This document shows, one piece after another, positions 52,406 to 62,079 of a DNA stretch of 64,000 bases (positions within the stretch are counted from its first letter, which is position 1; every line of letters starts with the position of its first letter). The notes under the pieces are model-generated. The model was not told the origin of the DNA and searched no databases. It worked only from the letters and a program-made list of their open reading frames with translations. The stretch spans positions 1 through 64,000 of the forward strand of contig NZ_BMVO01000028.1 in NCBI RefSeq assembly GCF_014650755.1. Reading direction: 5' to 3'. Position numbers and translations under genes: made by a program. This DNA comes from Streptomyces chryseus. Its GTDB lineage: Bacteria; Actinomycetota; Actinomycetes; Streptomycetales; Streptomycetaceae.

Positions 52406-52764
52406 AGTGGAGCCCGCCGAGCAGGCGCGATGCTCCCTTCCGGTCTCGATAGTTGGCATCGTTTGGTCATCGTTGTTGGCACCTGCTCGGGTTGGTCGGC
52501 CGACCTGTCACCGGCGTTGAGCTGTTTCCTCCAGCCAGGGGCCCTGCTCAGCTCGATGCGACTGAGCGCGATGGCGCGGGCCGCCCGGCCAAGTAGTTGA
52601 CGAGATTCGGTGGTGTCGGCGATCAGCCGCCGTGGAGCCCCCACTCGTCGAGGCCGCCGTACCCGTGGGCTTCAAGGCATCGTGGGAGCGTCCAGGCCGA
52701 CGGCCTCGCCTCGTCAGTGGCCTCTGTCAGGATGCCCCGGTCAACATCGTGATCAGGAGAGACC

Positions 52765-53058
52765 ATGGGCACTTGGGACGTCGGCCCCTTCGACAACGAC
52801 ACCGCAGCGGACTTTGGCGGTGACCTTGATGAGGTAGCTGCAGGCGAACGTGAGGGCATCGTCCGCAGTGCTCTCACACGTGTGATCGACACCGCGGCTT
52901 ACCTCGAAGCACCCGAATCCGAGGTAGCCGTAGCCGCGCTCGTCGCGGCGCAGTGCCCCGGGGGTGAGCCGGCCGATCCAACAGGGGCCAGCCCAGCAGG
53001 TCGAGGTCGGCGTCGTGGTCGGGTTTGGGGCTGGCCTCGCGGACCCGTTCGGGGGTGA
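52765..53058 (+). pseudogene. DUF4259 gene truncated by the recombinase module
   Basis: AGGAG six bases before ATG 52765. MGTWDVGPFDNDTAADFGGD, LDEVAAGEREGIVRSALTRV, APESEVAVAALVAAQCPGGE is the first half of a DUF4259 protein. After about codon 68 the frame reads into the end of the antisense recombinase gene and loses sense. The join near 52970 marks one edge of an insertion or deletion. Confidence 0.65.
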
Positions 53059-54705
53059 AGCGGGTCAGCACGTCGTGGCGGATTGCCGCGAAGGCAGGCC
53101 CGTACCGCTGCCACCAGACCTGTTCGTCCATCCGCCGGCGCCGCTGGTCCATCGCGTCCAGCAGGGCAAGCAGACGGGGAAGGCGGTCGGGGGTGATGAC
53201 GCAGTTCCCGCAGTGGAAGCAGTCCAGGAATGACGCGCGGCAGGCGCGGCCGGTCACCGGATGGTGCTCGGCGTCCCGGCAGCCGGACCAGGGGCCCTGC
53301 GCAGTGCCCGCAGGGGCGAGGACGCTGTCGGTGAGGACCTCGGGCCGGCCCGCGCGGTCGGCGAGACGACGGTGGGCTTCGAGAGCTGCCTGTTCGGCGT
53401 CCACGAGGGCGTCGGCCATCACCTCGTGCGCCCACTCCACAGTGGACGGGGCGTCGCGCAGGTAGTTCCGGAACAGCACCGGGACGGTGTTGCTCCGGGC
53501 CGCCGACGGCAGATGGCCGCCCATCTGCCGCGTGCGGCGGGTCTCCACGCTGGTGCGGATCCGGGTGAAGGTCACCACCATCGGCGCTCCGCCGTCATCT
53601 GTCAGGCCGTGTCGTGCGACCCAGGCGGTCTTCGCGATGTCGGCGGTCATCACGCTGCGGAACGGACTGCCGTGCTGGTCTCCGTAGGGCAGGCCCCGGA
53701 AGAACGACCAGAACCACTGCGGATCGGCGGCCCGGGCCCGGCTGGGCGCGATCAGGTCGTGCAGCAGCAGGTAGAGCCCGCCGGGGTGCCGCAGTTCCTG
53801 TCCCGGTGGGCCGATCTCCCAGAGCACCGACTCGTGCCAGCGCCGAGCTCCGCGCCGGCGCTTGGTCAGCACCACCTCGACCGCCTTCCCTCGATGACCT
53901 GGTGTTCGGCCGGGAGCTCCTTGATGGTCTCGATGTTGCGCCCGCTGACGGCAGCCATCAGCACGAACATCCCAGGCGGGTCGTCGCGCATGGGGAAGAT
54001 CATCCGGCCCGCCGCCCGGGTCTCGCGCATTAGCCCCAGTCGGCCGCCCTCGGCCACGGTCCGCAGCCGCTCGGCATCCGGCCCGCCGTCCGGAGCGGCG
54101 AGCAGACCCCGCCCGTGTGTGATCCGCTCGCGCATCGTGGCCACGTCCGCACGGGCGGCGGCCACCAGGCGCCGCAGCTCGCCCTCCGAGTAGCCGGTCA
54201 CATGCCGAGGCTGGCCCGGGATGCGCACCCGCAGGACGTCGAGTGCTTCGTTCGGCACCCGGCCGGTGGGCGGCATCAGCCGCAGTACGTCCGCGACGTG
54301 CTCGACGAACCGCCACGCGTACAGCTCCTGCATGGTCGCAGCGACGCTGTCGGCGAAGTACTCGGCGTGCTCCACCCGCATCTGCTCCGGGCGCCGCGGC
54401 ACCTCGTCCACACCGGCGAGGGTGCGCAGAAACCGCTGCAGCGGATTCCACATCGCGAGGGCGGAGGAGGTGGTGCGCAGTCCTCCGCCGGGTCCGATCC
54501 GGGCGGCCACCGCGACCGCGAGGTCCTCATGCCAGCCGGGCAGCTCGCAGTGCGCGAAGTCGAAGGTGCGGCTCCGGCCGTCCTCGCCCTCGAAGTCCAC
54601 GCATACGCTGCCGCCCGGGGAGCGGTAGACCGCCGAGCGGACCTCGTAGTCGCCGTTGGGCAGGGCCGCCCGGACCCCGGGGCGGGTGCTCCCGCGGGCG
54701 CTCAC
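52874..54705 (-). pseudogene. Recombinase-module protein (large integrase-associated), frameshifted
   Basis: Starts with GTG at 54705, overlapping the recombinase gene before it by four bases. Frame one gives DYEVRSAVYRSPGGSVCVDF, LRTLAGVDEVPRRPEQMRVE and FVLMAAVSGRNIETIKELPA. At a run of three C (53888-53890, one base short) the sense moves to another frame: KAVEVVLTKRRRGARRWHES, FRSVMTADIAKTAWVARHGL, then TRQMGGHLPSAARSNTVPVL and the Cys motif FLDCFHCGNC. This is the type of long integrase-like protein encoded next to tyrosine recombinases in Streptomyces multi-recombinase cassettes. The assignment rests on context and overall look. Confidence 0.55.
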
Positions 54706-55070
54706 GCGACCGCCGCCGTCTCGTCGACCACGTCCACAGGCAAGTCCCAGCCGCCGGGAACCAGCGCCATCCTGGTCTCCATCTCCAGCTCCGCCAGAGT
54801 GTGCAGGTAGACGAGCGTGGTGACCACCGAACGATGTCCGAGCCGGCGCCGCACCCAGTCCAGCGGGTCACCGAACACCCTGGTGTGTAGTGCTCGCGCT
54901 GGCGCGGGTGCTGCTCGGCCAGAGCCGCCAGGTGCCCGCGCTGCAGCTGCTCCAGCGTCACCATGGCGAAGGTGTGCCGCAGCATGTGCGCGTGGCAGGC
55001 CAGCCGCACGCCTGCCGCCGTGCACGGCGGTTCGAGGCCGCGAACATCTCCTTCCGCCGCGAAGCCCATG
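54702..55070 (-). pseudogene. Tyrosine recombinase, C-terminal catalytic part, frameshifted
   Basis: Catalytic boxes are readable in two frames: HAHMLRHTFAMVTLEQLQRG (HxxRH box), then after a shift near 54895 VFGDPLDWVRRRLGHRSVVT, TLVYLHTLAELEME (His and nucleophile Tyr). The N-terminal DNA-binding part is missing. It is the first gene of the decayed recombinase pair. Confidence 0.65.
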
Positions 55071-55102
55071 GAGGTCTTGCCTGACGGGACCTATCTGACC
55101 GG

Positions 55103-55294
55103 ATGAATCTCGCCGGGCAGCGGCGCTCCCATCCGGGCGGGGTGACTGTGAGGGTGATCGACTACCAGGTCGACGGCGGCGAGACAATCAGGCTGCTGAC
55201 CGACCTGCTCGATCCCGAGGCCTGGCCCGCCGGGGAGCTGGCAGCCCTGTATTACGAGCGCTGGGAGGTCGAATCCGTAGGTGGCCTTGAGTGA
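55103..55294 (+). mobile_element. IS4-family transposase C-terminal remnant
   Basis: VRVIDYQVDGGETIRLLTDL, LDPEAWPAGELAALYYERWE, VES is the Y-(2)-R-(3)-E region of IS4-type transposases (YYERWEVES). Only this piece survives. No terminal inverted repeats were found. Confidence 0.65.
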
Positions 55295-55688
55295 AGGAGC
55301 GCGGCCTCTGGGGGGAGTGAGCACCGACCGAGCGGATCGAGGGCTTCGGTATGTCCGCCGGTGCGTCGGTAGTGGCATGCGCTCTGACCGTCATCGGCCT
55401 GGTGGCCGGTTTCTGGTGCGGGGCATCAGGTCGAAGCCGGGGAGGTGGGTGATGCGAACCCCGGAACGAGCGCCGTTGGGTGTCGTTGTGCTCAGTGGTC
55501 GACGCCAAACTTGGGCGATGTTCTTGGGCAGGCCCTCGGTGCTGTGGATGGCCCACGCGCCGCACAGGACGAACTGGGTGAACAGTGCGGTGGACTTCCG
55601 CGACGGACCGGCCGCTCCTCCCCGTAGAGACAGGTGACAGTGTCCGCGCCCTTTCGGTGCGGCAGCGGGATGAGGAGGAGCCTGACAT
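55295..55688. other. No supportable gene; upstream region of the transglycosylase gene
   Basis: Short open frames without ribosome sites or motifs. This should be the border between the decayed mobile region and the conserved segment that follows. Confidence 0.4.
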
Positions 55689-56813
55689 ATGGCTGGACGG
55701 ATACGCAGAGGTGTGACGGGCACGGCGGCCGCGGCGGCGGCCATGGTGGCGCTGACCGGGTCGCAGGGGCCGGGTACCGCGGCGTGGGCCTCCGCCCCCG
55801 ACGGGGCCGGCGCAGCACCACGCCTGGGTATTTCGGGAGATACGCACTATTACCGCGAGCTGCCCCCATTGGCGGTGCGCTACTTGTCCGGTTCATCCGC
55901 GCCTTCGTCCCCGGGAGCCGGCCCCGTCGTCACGGTCGGCCGAGCAGCGGTGCCCGGCACAGTCCTCGCCGCGTACCGGAAGGCGGAGTCGGCGCTCGCC
56001 CGGAGCGCGCCGGAATGCGATCTGCGCTGGCAGTTGCTCGCGGCGATCGGCCAAGTGGAGTCCGGTCAGGCGCGGGGCGGGCGGGTGGACGCGGCCGGTA
56101 CGACGTACACGCCCATCATCGGACCGCAGCTGAACGGCCGCGGGTTCGCGGAGATCCGGGACACCGACGGCGGTGCGTACGACGGCGACAGCTCCTACGA
56201 CCACGCCGTCGGCCCCATGCAGTTCATCCCGTCCACCTGGGCCAGGTGGGGCGCCGACGGCAACGGCGACGGCAGCGCGGACCCCCACAACGTCCACGAC
56301 GCGGCGCTGGCGGCGGGCCGTTACCTGTGCGCGGGCGGTCGCAGCCTCTCGCGGTCACGAGACATCGACCGCGCGATCCTCTCCTACAACCACTCCCGGG
56401 AATACCTCCGTGTCGTCCTGTCCTGGTACGGCTACTTCAGGGACGGCCACCGCGTGGTGCCGGGCTTGAGCGGTACGGGTTCCGATCCCGATCCCGATCC
56501 CGCTTCCGGTTCCGGTTCCGGTTCGGGTTCCGGTACGAAGCCGGGCTCGTCCGGCACCGCGCGGACGGCCACTCCGCAGCCGCGTGCCGGGGCGGTCCCC
56601 TCCCGGCCGGCGTCCGCGCCGCCGTCGGCCTCGTCGAAGCCGGCTCCGAGGGCCACTCCGAGGCCCACCCCGAAGCCGTCACCGTCCGACAGCCCGGTCG
56701 GCGGGGTGGCGCCGGCGCCGCCTCCGGCCACCACTTCCGGCACCGGCATCGAGTTGCCGAGTGACGGTGTCCTCCCGGACGGTAACGGCGGGACGCTGGC
56801 CGGCAACGGTTAG
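55689..56813 (+). CDS. Secreted lytic transglycosylase
   Basis: A 374-residue protein with an N-terminal signal (Arg start, Ala/Val/Met stretch to about residue 33). The catalytic region (about 85-255) is of the SLT/MltB type: WQLLAAIGQVESGQARGGRV with catalytic Glu, DHAVGPMQFIPSTWARWGAD, NVHDAALAAGRYLCAGG and DIDRAILSYNHSREYLRVVL. A Gly/Ser-Asp/Pro linker (GSDPDPDP..SGSGSGSG) and a Pro/Ala/Thr-rich tail follow, suited to spanning the cell wall. It cleaves peptidoglycan glycan strands to 1,6-anhydro products. A GGAGGAG motif lies ahead of the ATG. It precedes the sigma-factor gene by 86 bases. Confidence 0.9.
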   Translation: MAGRIRRGVTGTAAAAAAMVALTGSQGPGTAAWASAPDGAGAAPRLGISGDTHYYRELPPLAVRYLSGSSAPSSPGAGPVVTVGRAAVPGTVLAAYRKAESALARSAPECDLRWQLLAAIGQVESGQARGGRVDAAGTTYTPIIGPQLNGRGFAEIRDTDGGAYDGDSSYDHAVGPMQFIPSTWARWGADGNGDGSADPHNVHDAALAAGRYLCAGGRSLSRSRDIDRAILSYNHSREYLRVVLSWYGYFRDGHRVVPGLSGTGSDPDPDPASGSGSGSGSGTKPGSSGTARTATPQPRAGAVPSRPASAPPSASSKPAPRATPRPTPKPSPSDSPVGGVAPAPPPATTSGTGIELPSDGVLPDGNGGTLAGNG

Positions 56814-56899
56814 GACTCACTCCGGCGTCACCTCTCCACATCTCCGGATACCGGGCGGTAACCTCCCGGCCATCAGGCGTGAGTGCGAGGAGGGGCTTC

Positions 56900-58072
56900 A
56901 TGGCGACGGATACGCACCCAGCTCACCTGGCGCGACCCGGTGACGAAGGGACCCATCTGCGGTGGCAGCGCATGTGGGGCCATCGCGAGCAACTGCTCAA
57001 GGTGGCGCGTCGCCGGTCCATGAGTGCCGAGGACGCCGAAGACGCCGTACAAGAGGCGATGCTGCGCGGCGCGCAGAACGCGCACCTCGACGACGCGCGG
57101 ATGGGCGCATGGCTGACGACGGTGACCATGCGCCTGTGCGTCGACCGGTACCGGCAGGTCCACCGGGAGGCCCAGGTGTCGGGCACGCGGACGCTCACCG
57201 CCCCCGCCCCCGTCCCCGTCGAGGAGACGGTGTGCGACCGGGCGGAGGCCAAGTGGCTGGCGAACCGGAGCAAGGAGCTGCCCGCCCGCCAGGCGGAGGC
57301 ACTCCGGCTCAAGTCGGAGGACCGGGACGTCGGGCAGATCGCCCGGGAGATGGACCTCAGTTACGAAGCGGTCGAGTCACTGCTGGCCAGGGCCCGGCGT
57401 ACGCTCCGCAAGTCGCTGGCCGCAACGCTGGCGCTCGGCCTGTGGCTGATCGGGCGCGGCCGGGACCAGGCCAGTCAGGCGGGCGGGCATGCCCCGGCGC
57501 TCGCCGCGGCGTCCGCGGCGGCGACGCTGGCCGTGGCGGGGCTGGTCGTGCCCTTCACGTACGAGTCGGGTCAGCAACGGCCCGCGTCGCAGCCCGGCAC
57601 GTCGGAGGTGCGGGAGGAGGTGGACGCGGTCGGCTACGGAATTCCGGGTGCTTCGCCGGACTCCCCGGACTCTCCGGGATCTCCGGGCCCGTCGGTTCGC
57701 TCCGGAGCCGCAGGCTCTCGCCCCCCCGGCGGGGAGGCGTCACCGACCGCGCTGCCGACGGGGTCGGCCGAGGTTCCCCTGCCAGGGGTTCGGGCGCCGG
57801 AGGTGACACTGCCGGAGGTGCCGACCCCGCTCCCGGAGGCTCCGGACGCTCCCCAACTGCCCGCCGCGCCGTCGCTGCCGGAGACCACTGCCGTACCGGA
57901 CGTTGTCGCGCCCGTCTCCACCACCGTTCCCGCGCCCGTCTCAGCCCCACTCCCCGCGGACGCCCCCGCGGATGTACCTGCCGACGTGCCGGCCGGAGCG
58001 CCGAGCGGCGTCTCGGCCGACGTGTCGGCCGGCACGGCGGACGAGGCTCCGCACACCGGCGTACGCCGCTGA
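56900..58072 (+). CDS. ECF-type sigma factor with membrane span and long extracytoplasmic tail
   Basis: A 390-residue protein from ATG 56900 (GAGGAGG six bases ahead). Region 2 is SAEDAEDAVQEAMLRGAQNA ... WLTTVTMRLCVDRYRQVHRE (40-90). Region 4 is LPARQAEALRLKSEDRDVGQ, IAREMDLSYEAVESLLARAR (127-166). Then come hydrophobic stretches at 174-184 and 200-220 and about 165 residues of Pro/Ala/Val/Asp repeats (VPLPGVRAPEVTLPEVPTPL, PADVPADVPAG). This looks like a sigma factor anchored to the membrane with an outside tail, so sigma and sensor may be in one chain. No separate anti-sigma gene adjoins it. It lies directly before the mce operon, which it may control. Confidence 0.88.
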   Translation: MATDTHPAHLARPGDEGTHLRWQRMWGHREQLLKVARRRSMSAEDAEDAVQEAMLRGAQNAHLDDARMGAWLTTVTMRLCVDRYRQVHREAQVSGTRTLTAPAPVPVEETVCDRAEAKWLANRSKELPARQAEALRLKSEDRDVGQIAREMDLSYEAVESLLARARRTLRKSLAATLALGLWLIGRGRDQASQAGGHAPALAAASAAATLAVAGLVVPFTYESGQQRPASQPGTSEVREEVDAVGYGIPGASPDSPDSPGSPGPSVRSGAAGSRPPGGEASPTALPTGSAEVPLPGVRAPEVTLPEVPTPLPEAPDAPQLPAAPSLPETTAVPDVVAPVSTTVPAPVSAPLPADAPADVPADVPAGAPSGVSADVSAGTADEAPHTGVRR

Positions 58073-58170
58073 TTTCCGCCCGGTAAAAATCTTCGTTTCT
58101 CCGCGACGGACCCGCCGCCCTTCCCCGTAGAGCAGATGTCAGAGCTGCTCCCCGCTGAAGGGTGAACCGG

Positions 58171-59220
58171 ATGGGCGTCGAGATCTGCGTGGAAGGGTTG
58201 ACGAAATCCTTCGGCCACCAGGTCATCTGGCAGGACGTGTCGTTGACACTGCCCGCCGGTGAGGTATCCGTCATGCTCGGCCCCTCGGGTACGGGAAAGT
58301 CGGTGTTCCTCAAGACGCTCGTGGGACTGCTCAAGCCGGAGCGGGGATCGATCAAGATCGCCGGACAGGACATCACCAAGCTCCGCGAGCGCGATCTGTA
58401 CGAGGTGCGCAAGCTCTTCGGGGTCCTGTTTCAGGACGGCGCGCTCTTCGGATCGATGAGTCTGTACGACAACATCGCCTTCCCGCTGCGCGAGCACACC
58501 CGCAAGCCGGAGAGCGAGGTCAGACGGATCGTCCTGGAAAAGATGGACATGGTCGGTCTGATCGGCGCCGAGGACAAACTGCCCGGCGAGATATCCGGCG
58601 GTATGCGAAAGCGGGCGGGACTGGCGCGGGCGCTGGTGCTCGACCCGGAGATCATCCTGTTCGACGAGCCGGACTCCGGGCTCGACCCGGTGCGAGTGGC
58701 CTATCTCAACCAGCTGATCGTCGACCTGAACGCGCAGATCGACGCGACCTTCCTCATCGTCACCCACGACATCGCCTCGGCCCGCCTGGTCCCCGACAAC
58801 ATCGGGCTGCTCTTCCGGCGCGAGCTGGTGATGTTCGGCCCTCGCGAGGACTTGCTCACCAGCGACGAGCCGGTCGTACGCCAGTTCCTCAACGGCCGTA
58901 TGCAGGGACCGATCGGCATGGCGGAGGAGAAGGACGCCGCCCAGGTCGAGCAGGAGCTCGCCGATCTCGGCAACGGCGCCGGACAGAACGCCGGCGAAGA
59001 GTCCACGACGGCCATGACCCCGCGCCTGCTGCCCAGCCCCGGAGTCACCCGCCCGCCCCGCTGGCAGGCGATCGCCGAACGCGAGGTGGAGACGCGCCGA
59101 AAGGCGGAGCCACATGGCGAGGGGGAGCCACCCGACCAGGCGGAGCCACCCCAGAAAACGGAGCCACAAGGTGAGGCGGAGTCGCCCCGGAAGAAGGGAG
59201 AGGAGGTGGCGGACGCGTGA
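58171..59220 (+). CDS. MCE-system ABC ATPase (MlaF/Mkl type)
   Basis: A 349-residue protein. Walker A is GPSGTGKSV (about 36-44), the Q-loop FQDGALFGSM, the signature SGGMRKRAGLARAL, Walker B IILFDEPDSGLDP and the switch His in TFLIVTHDIA. After about residue 255 a charged Glu/Pro/Lys-rich tail with repeats (EPHGEGEPPDQAEPPQKTEP) replaces the usual end. It energises lipid or sterol movement by the YrbE permeases and MCE proteins encoded next. ATG 58171 has GAAGGGTGA upstream. Its stop overlaps the next gene by four bases. Confidence 0.93.
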   Translation: MGVEICVEGLTKSFGHQVIWQDVSLTLPAGEVSVMLGPSGTGKSVFLKTLVGLLKPERGSIKIAGQDITKLRERDLYEVRKLFGVLFQDGALFGSMSLYDNIAFPLREHTRKPESEVRRIVLEKMDMVGLIGAEDKLPGEISGGMRKRAGLARALVLDPEIILFDEPDSGLDPVRVAYLNQLIVDLNAQIDATFLIVTHDIASARLVPDNIGLLFRRELVMFGPREDLLTSDEPVVRQFLNGRMQGPIGMAEEKDAAQVEQELADLGNGAGQNAGEESTTAMTPRLLPSPGVTRPPRWQAIAEREVETRRKAEPHGEGEPPDQAEPPQKTEPQGEAESPRKKGEEVADA

Positions 59221-59987
59221 GTCTGTCCCCCACGGGAGCCCTGAAACACTCCGGCAGCCTCTTCGCCATGGCCCTGGACGTCCTCAGGACCCTCCCTCGA
59301 CGCCCCTTCCAGCTGCGGGAGTTCATCCAGCAGGCCTGGTTCATCGCCAGTGTCACCATCCTCCCCACCGCCCTCGTCTCCATCCCCTTCGGCGCCGTCA
59401 TCGCGCTCCAGATCGGCAGCCTGACCCGGCAGCTCGGCGCTCAGTCGTTCTCCGGCGCCGCCTCGGTGCTCGCCGTGCTGCGCGAAGCCTCACCCATCGT
59501 CACGGCGCTGCTCATCGCCGGCGCCGGCGGCACCGCGATCTGCGCGGACCTCGGGGCACGCAAGATCCGCGAGGAGATCGACGCGATGCAGGTGCTCGGC
59601 ATCGACCCGATCCACCGGCTGGTCGTCCCCCGGGTGCTGGCCACGATGCTGGTGGCGGTCCTGCTCAACGGCCTGGTCTCCGTCGTCGGAGTGGCCGGTG
59701 GCTACTTCTTCAACGTCGTCATGCAAAACGGCACCCCCGGCGCCTACCTGGCCTCCTTCACCACCCTCGCCCAGCTCTCCGATCTGTGGGCGGCCGAGCT
59801 GAAGGCCCTCGTCTTCGGCGCCATCGCCGCGATCGTCGCCTCGTACAAGGGCCTCAACGCCCAGGGCGGGCCGAAGGGCGTCGGTGACGCCGTGAACCAG
59901 TCCGTCGTCATCACCTTCATGTTGCTGTTCGTGACGAATTTCGTGATGACCGCCGTGTACTTCCAACTCGTCCCGCAGAGAGGTTAG
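59217..59987 (+). CDS. yrbEA: YrbE/MlaE permease, first copy
   Basis: A 256-residue membrane protein. FIASVTILPTALVSIPFGAV, IVTALLIAGAGGTAICADLG, ARKIREEIDAMQVLGIDPIH, RLVVPRVLATMLVAVLLNGL is the MlaE core (the EEIDAM..LG..P...LV.PR motif). It forms the inner-membrane channel with the second copy. GTG start in overlap with the ATPase gene. Confidence 0.93.
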   Translation: MSLSPTGALKHSGSLFAMALDVLRTLPRRPFQLREFIQQAWFIASVTILPTALVSIPFGAVIALQIGSLTRQLGAQSFSGAASVLAVLREASPIVTALLIAGAGGTAICADLGARKIREEIDAMQVLGIDPIHRLVVPRVLATMLVAVLLNGLVSVVGVAGGYFFNVVMQNGTPGAYLASFTTLAQLSDLWAAELKALVFGAIAAIVASYKGLNAQGGPKGVGDAVNQSVVITFMLLFVTNFVMTAVYFQLVPQRG

Positions 59988-59989
59988 TT

Positions 59990-60808
59990 GTGCCACGACT
60001 TCTCGACCGCCCGCTCCGCTCCCTGGAGGAGCTGGGTACGCAGATGGTCTTCTACGGGCGGTCCCTCGCCTGGACCGGCCGCACCCTGCGCCGCTACAAG
60101 AAGGAAGTGCTGCGCCTGCTCGCCGAGGTGAGCTTCGGCCGTGGCGCGCTCGCGGTCGTGGGAGGCACGGTCGGCGTCATCGCCTTCCTCTCCTTCTTCA
60201 CCGGCACCGAGGTCGGCCTCCAGGGGTATGCCGCCCTCAACCAGCTCGGCACGTCCAACTTCGTGGCGTTCCTCTCCGCGTACTTCAACACCCGCGAGAT
60301 CGCCCCTCTGGTGGCCGGACTCGCGCTGTCCGCGACGGTCGGCGCCGGCTTCACCGCCCAGCTCGGCGCGATGCGCATCAGCGAGGAGACCGACGCGCTG
60401 GAGGTGATGGGCGTACCGTCGCTGCCGTTCCTGGTCACCACGCGGATGATCGCCGGCTTCGTGGCCGTGATCCCGCTGTACGTCGTCGGCCTGCTGTCCT
60501 CCTACTTCGCCGCCCGCACCATCACCACCGGCTACTACGGACAGTCCACCGGAACGTACGACCACTACTTCCAGCAGTACCTGCCACCGGTCGACGTGCT
60601 CTGGTCCTTCGGCAAGGTGATCGTCTTCGCCGTCGTGATCATCCTGGTGCACTGCTACTACGGCTATTACGCGAGTGGCGGCCCGGCCGGTGTCGGTGTC
60701 GCGGTCGGACGCGGCGTACGGACGTCGATCGTGGCCATCAACATCCTCGACTTCTTCCTCAGCCTGGCCATCTGGGGCGCCAACACGACCGTACGGATAG
60801 CGGGGTAG
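59990..60808 (+). CDS. yrbEB: YrbE/MlaE permease, second copy
   Basis: A 272-residue partner of the preceding permease, starting two bases after its stop (GTG 59990). PLVAGLALSATVGAGFTAQL, GAMRISEETDALEVMGVPSL, PFLVTTRMIAGFVAVIPLYV is the same core motif with EETDAL. N-terminal extension LLDRPLRSLEELGTQMVFYG. Two different permeases forming a heterodimer is the normal actinobacterial mce arrangement. Confidence 0.93.
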   Translation: MPRLLDRPLRSLEELGTQMVFYGRSLAWTGRTLRRYKKEVLRLLAEVSFGRGALAVVGGTVGVIAFLSFFTGTEVGLQGYAALNQLGTSNFVAFLSAYFNTREIAPLVAGLALSATVGAGFTAQLGAMRISEETDALEVMGVPSLPFLVTTRMIAGFVAVIPLYVVGLLSSYFAARTITTGYYGQSTGTYDHYFQQYLPPVDVLWSFGKVIVFAVVIILVHCYYGYYASGGPAGVGVAVGRGVRTSIVAINILDFFLSLAIWGANTTVRIAG

Positions 60809-60816
60809 GCAGGCCG

Positions 60817-62079
60817 ATGCGCATACGAACAGCAAAACCCGCGCTTGCCCGGGTCACCCGGCTGCGGCTGTACGGGATCGTGTTCATCGCGGTCATCGCC
60901 CTGTTGCTGTCCCTCACAGTCGCCGTCTACCAGCAGGTCTTCACCTCGGTCGTACGCATCACCCTGGAGGCCGACACCCTGGGCAACCAGCTGGAGCCAC
61001 GCGCGGACGTCAAACTGCGCGGCCTGCTGGTCGGCGAGGTTCGCGAGGTGCGGGCCGACGGCGAGAAGGCGACCCTCGGCATCGCGCTGAAACCGGAGCA
61101 CGTCCGCCTCATCCCGGTCGACGTCCACGCGCGGCTGCTGCCCAAGACGCTGTTCGGTGAGAAGTACGTCGACCTGGTGGACCCGGGGAACTCCTCGGCG
61201 CGGCACATCCGCGCCGGTGACGTCATCACCCAGGACCGCACCACGGTCGGCATCGAACTCCAGCAGCTGATGAACGACCTGCTGCCGCTGCTGCGCACCG
61301 TCCAGCCAGCCAAGCTGAACGCCACCCTGTCCGCCTTCTCCACCGCCCTCGAAGGGCGCGGCGACAAGATCGGTGACAACCTCGTCCGCCTGGAGGACTA
61401 CCTGCACCGGCTCAATCCGCACATGCCCTCCCTCAAGAAGGACATCTCCCGGTTCGCCGATGTGGCCGAGGTGTACGGCGAAGCCGCCCCCGACCTGCTG
61501 CGCGTGCTGCGCAACACCCTCACCACCAGCCGGACGCTCGTCGAACAGGAGGACCAGCTCGCGTCCGTCCTCACCTGGACCGCCACCGCCGCGAACACCA
61601 CCGAAGGCGTACTCGACGAGAACTCAGCCCGGCTCATCACCCTGGGCCGCGTCTCCCGTCCCACGCTGGCCCTGTTCGCCCGCTACTCACCGGAGTACCC
61701 GTGCCTGCTGGCCGGGCTGGTGCGGCAGGAGAAAGCCTCCGAACAGGCTTTCAGCGGCGGAAAGATGCGCATCACCCTCGAATTCGTCCCCCAACGTCCC
61801 TCCTACCGACCCGGCGAGGAACCGCGCTATGCCGACCGCTCCGGCCCGAACTGCCGAGGGCTGCCCCACCCTCGTGTCCCCGCACCACCGACCAAGCTCA
61901 ACGACGGTACGTCGGCGTCGCCGAGCCCTGGCGGCGCCGTGTCCGGCACGCCGGCCGAACAGAACGCCGTCGCCTCGCTCGTGGCCCCGGCCATGGGCGT
62001 GCCCGCCGACGAGGTGCCGGCGGTCACGACGCTGCTCTTCGGCCCGATGGCACGGGGAACGGCGGTGAGCGTCGCATGA
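60817..62079 (+). CDS. mceA: MCE-domain lipid-transfer protein, first
   Basis: A 420-residue protein. One N-terminal membrane span (LYGIVFIAVIALLLSLTVAV, 15-36), then the MCE domain: RITLEADTLGNQLEPRADVK, LRGLLVGEVREVRADGEKAT, LLPKTLFGEKYVDLVDPGNS. A long helical barrel part (QQLMNDLLPLLRTVQPAKLN ...) and a Pro/Ser tail follow. Subunit of the periplasm-like lipid tunnel. Its stop overlaps the next gene (ATGA). Confidence 0.92.
   Translation: MRIRTAKPALARVTRLRLYGIVFIAVIALLLSLTVAVYQQVFTSVVRITLEADTLGNQLEPRADVKLRGLLVGEVREVRADGEKATLGIALKPEHVRLIPVDVHARLLPKTLFGEKYVDLVDPGNSSARHIRAGDVITQDRTTVGIELQQLMNDLLPLLRTVQPAKLNATLSAFSTALEGRGDKIGDNLVRLEDYLHRLNPHMPSLKKDISRFADVAEVYGEAAPDLLRVLRNTLTTSRTLVEQEDQLASVLTWTATAANTTEGVLDENSARLITLGRVSRPTLALFARYSPEYPCLLAGLVRQEKASEQAFSGGKMRITLEFVPQRPSYRPGEEPRYADRSGPNCRGLPHPRVPAPPTKLNDGTSASPSPGGAVSGTPAEQNAVASLVAPAMGVPADEVPAVTTLLFGPMARGTAVSVA

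Noticed and set aside
55188..55896. Minus-strand frames before the transglycosylase gene
   Set aside because: They have no start signal or motif and partly lie opposite the signal peptide region of the real gene.
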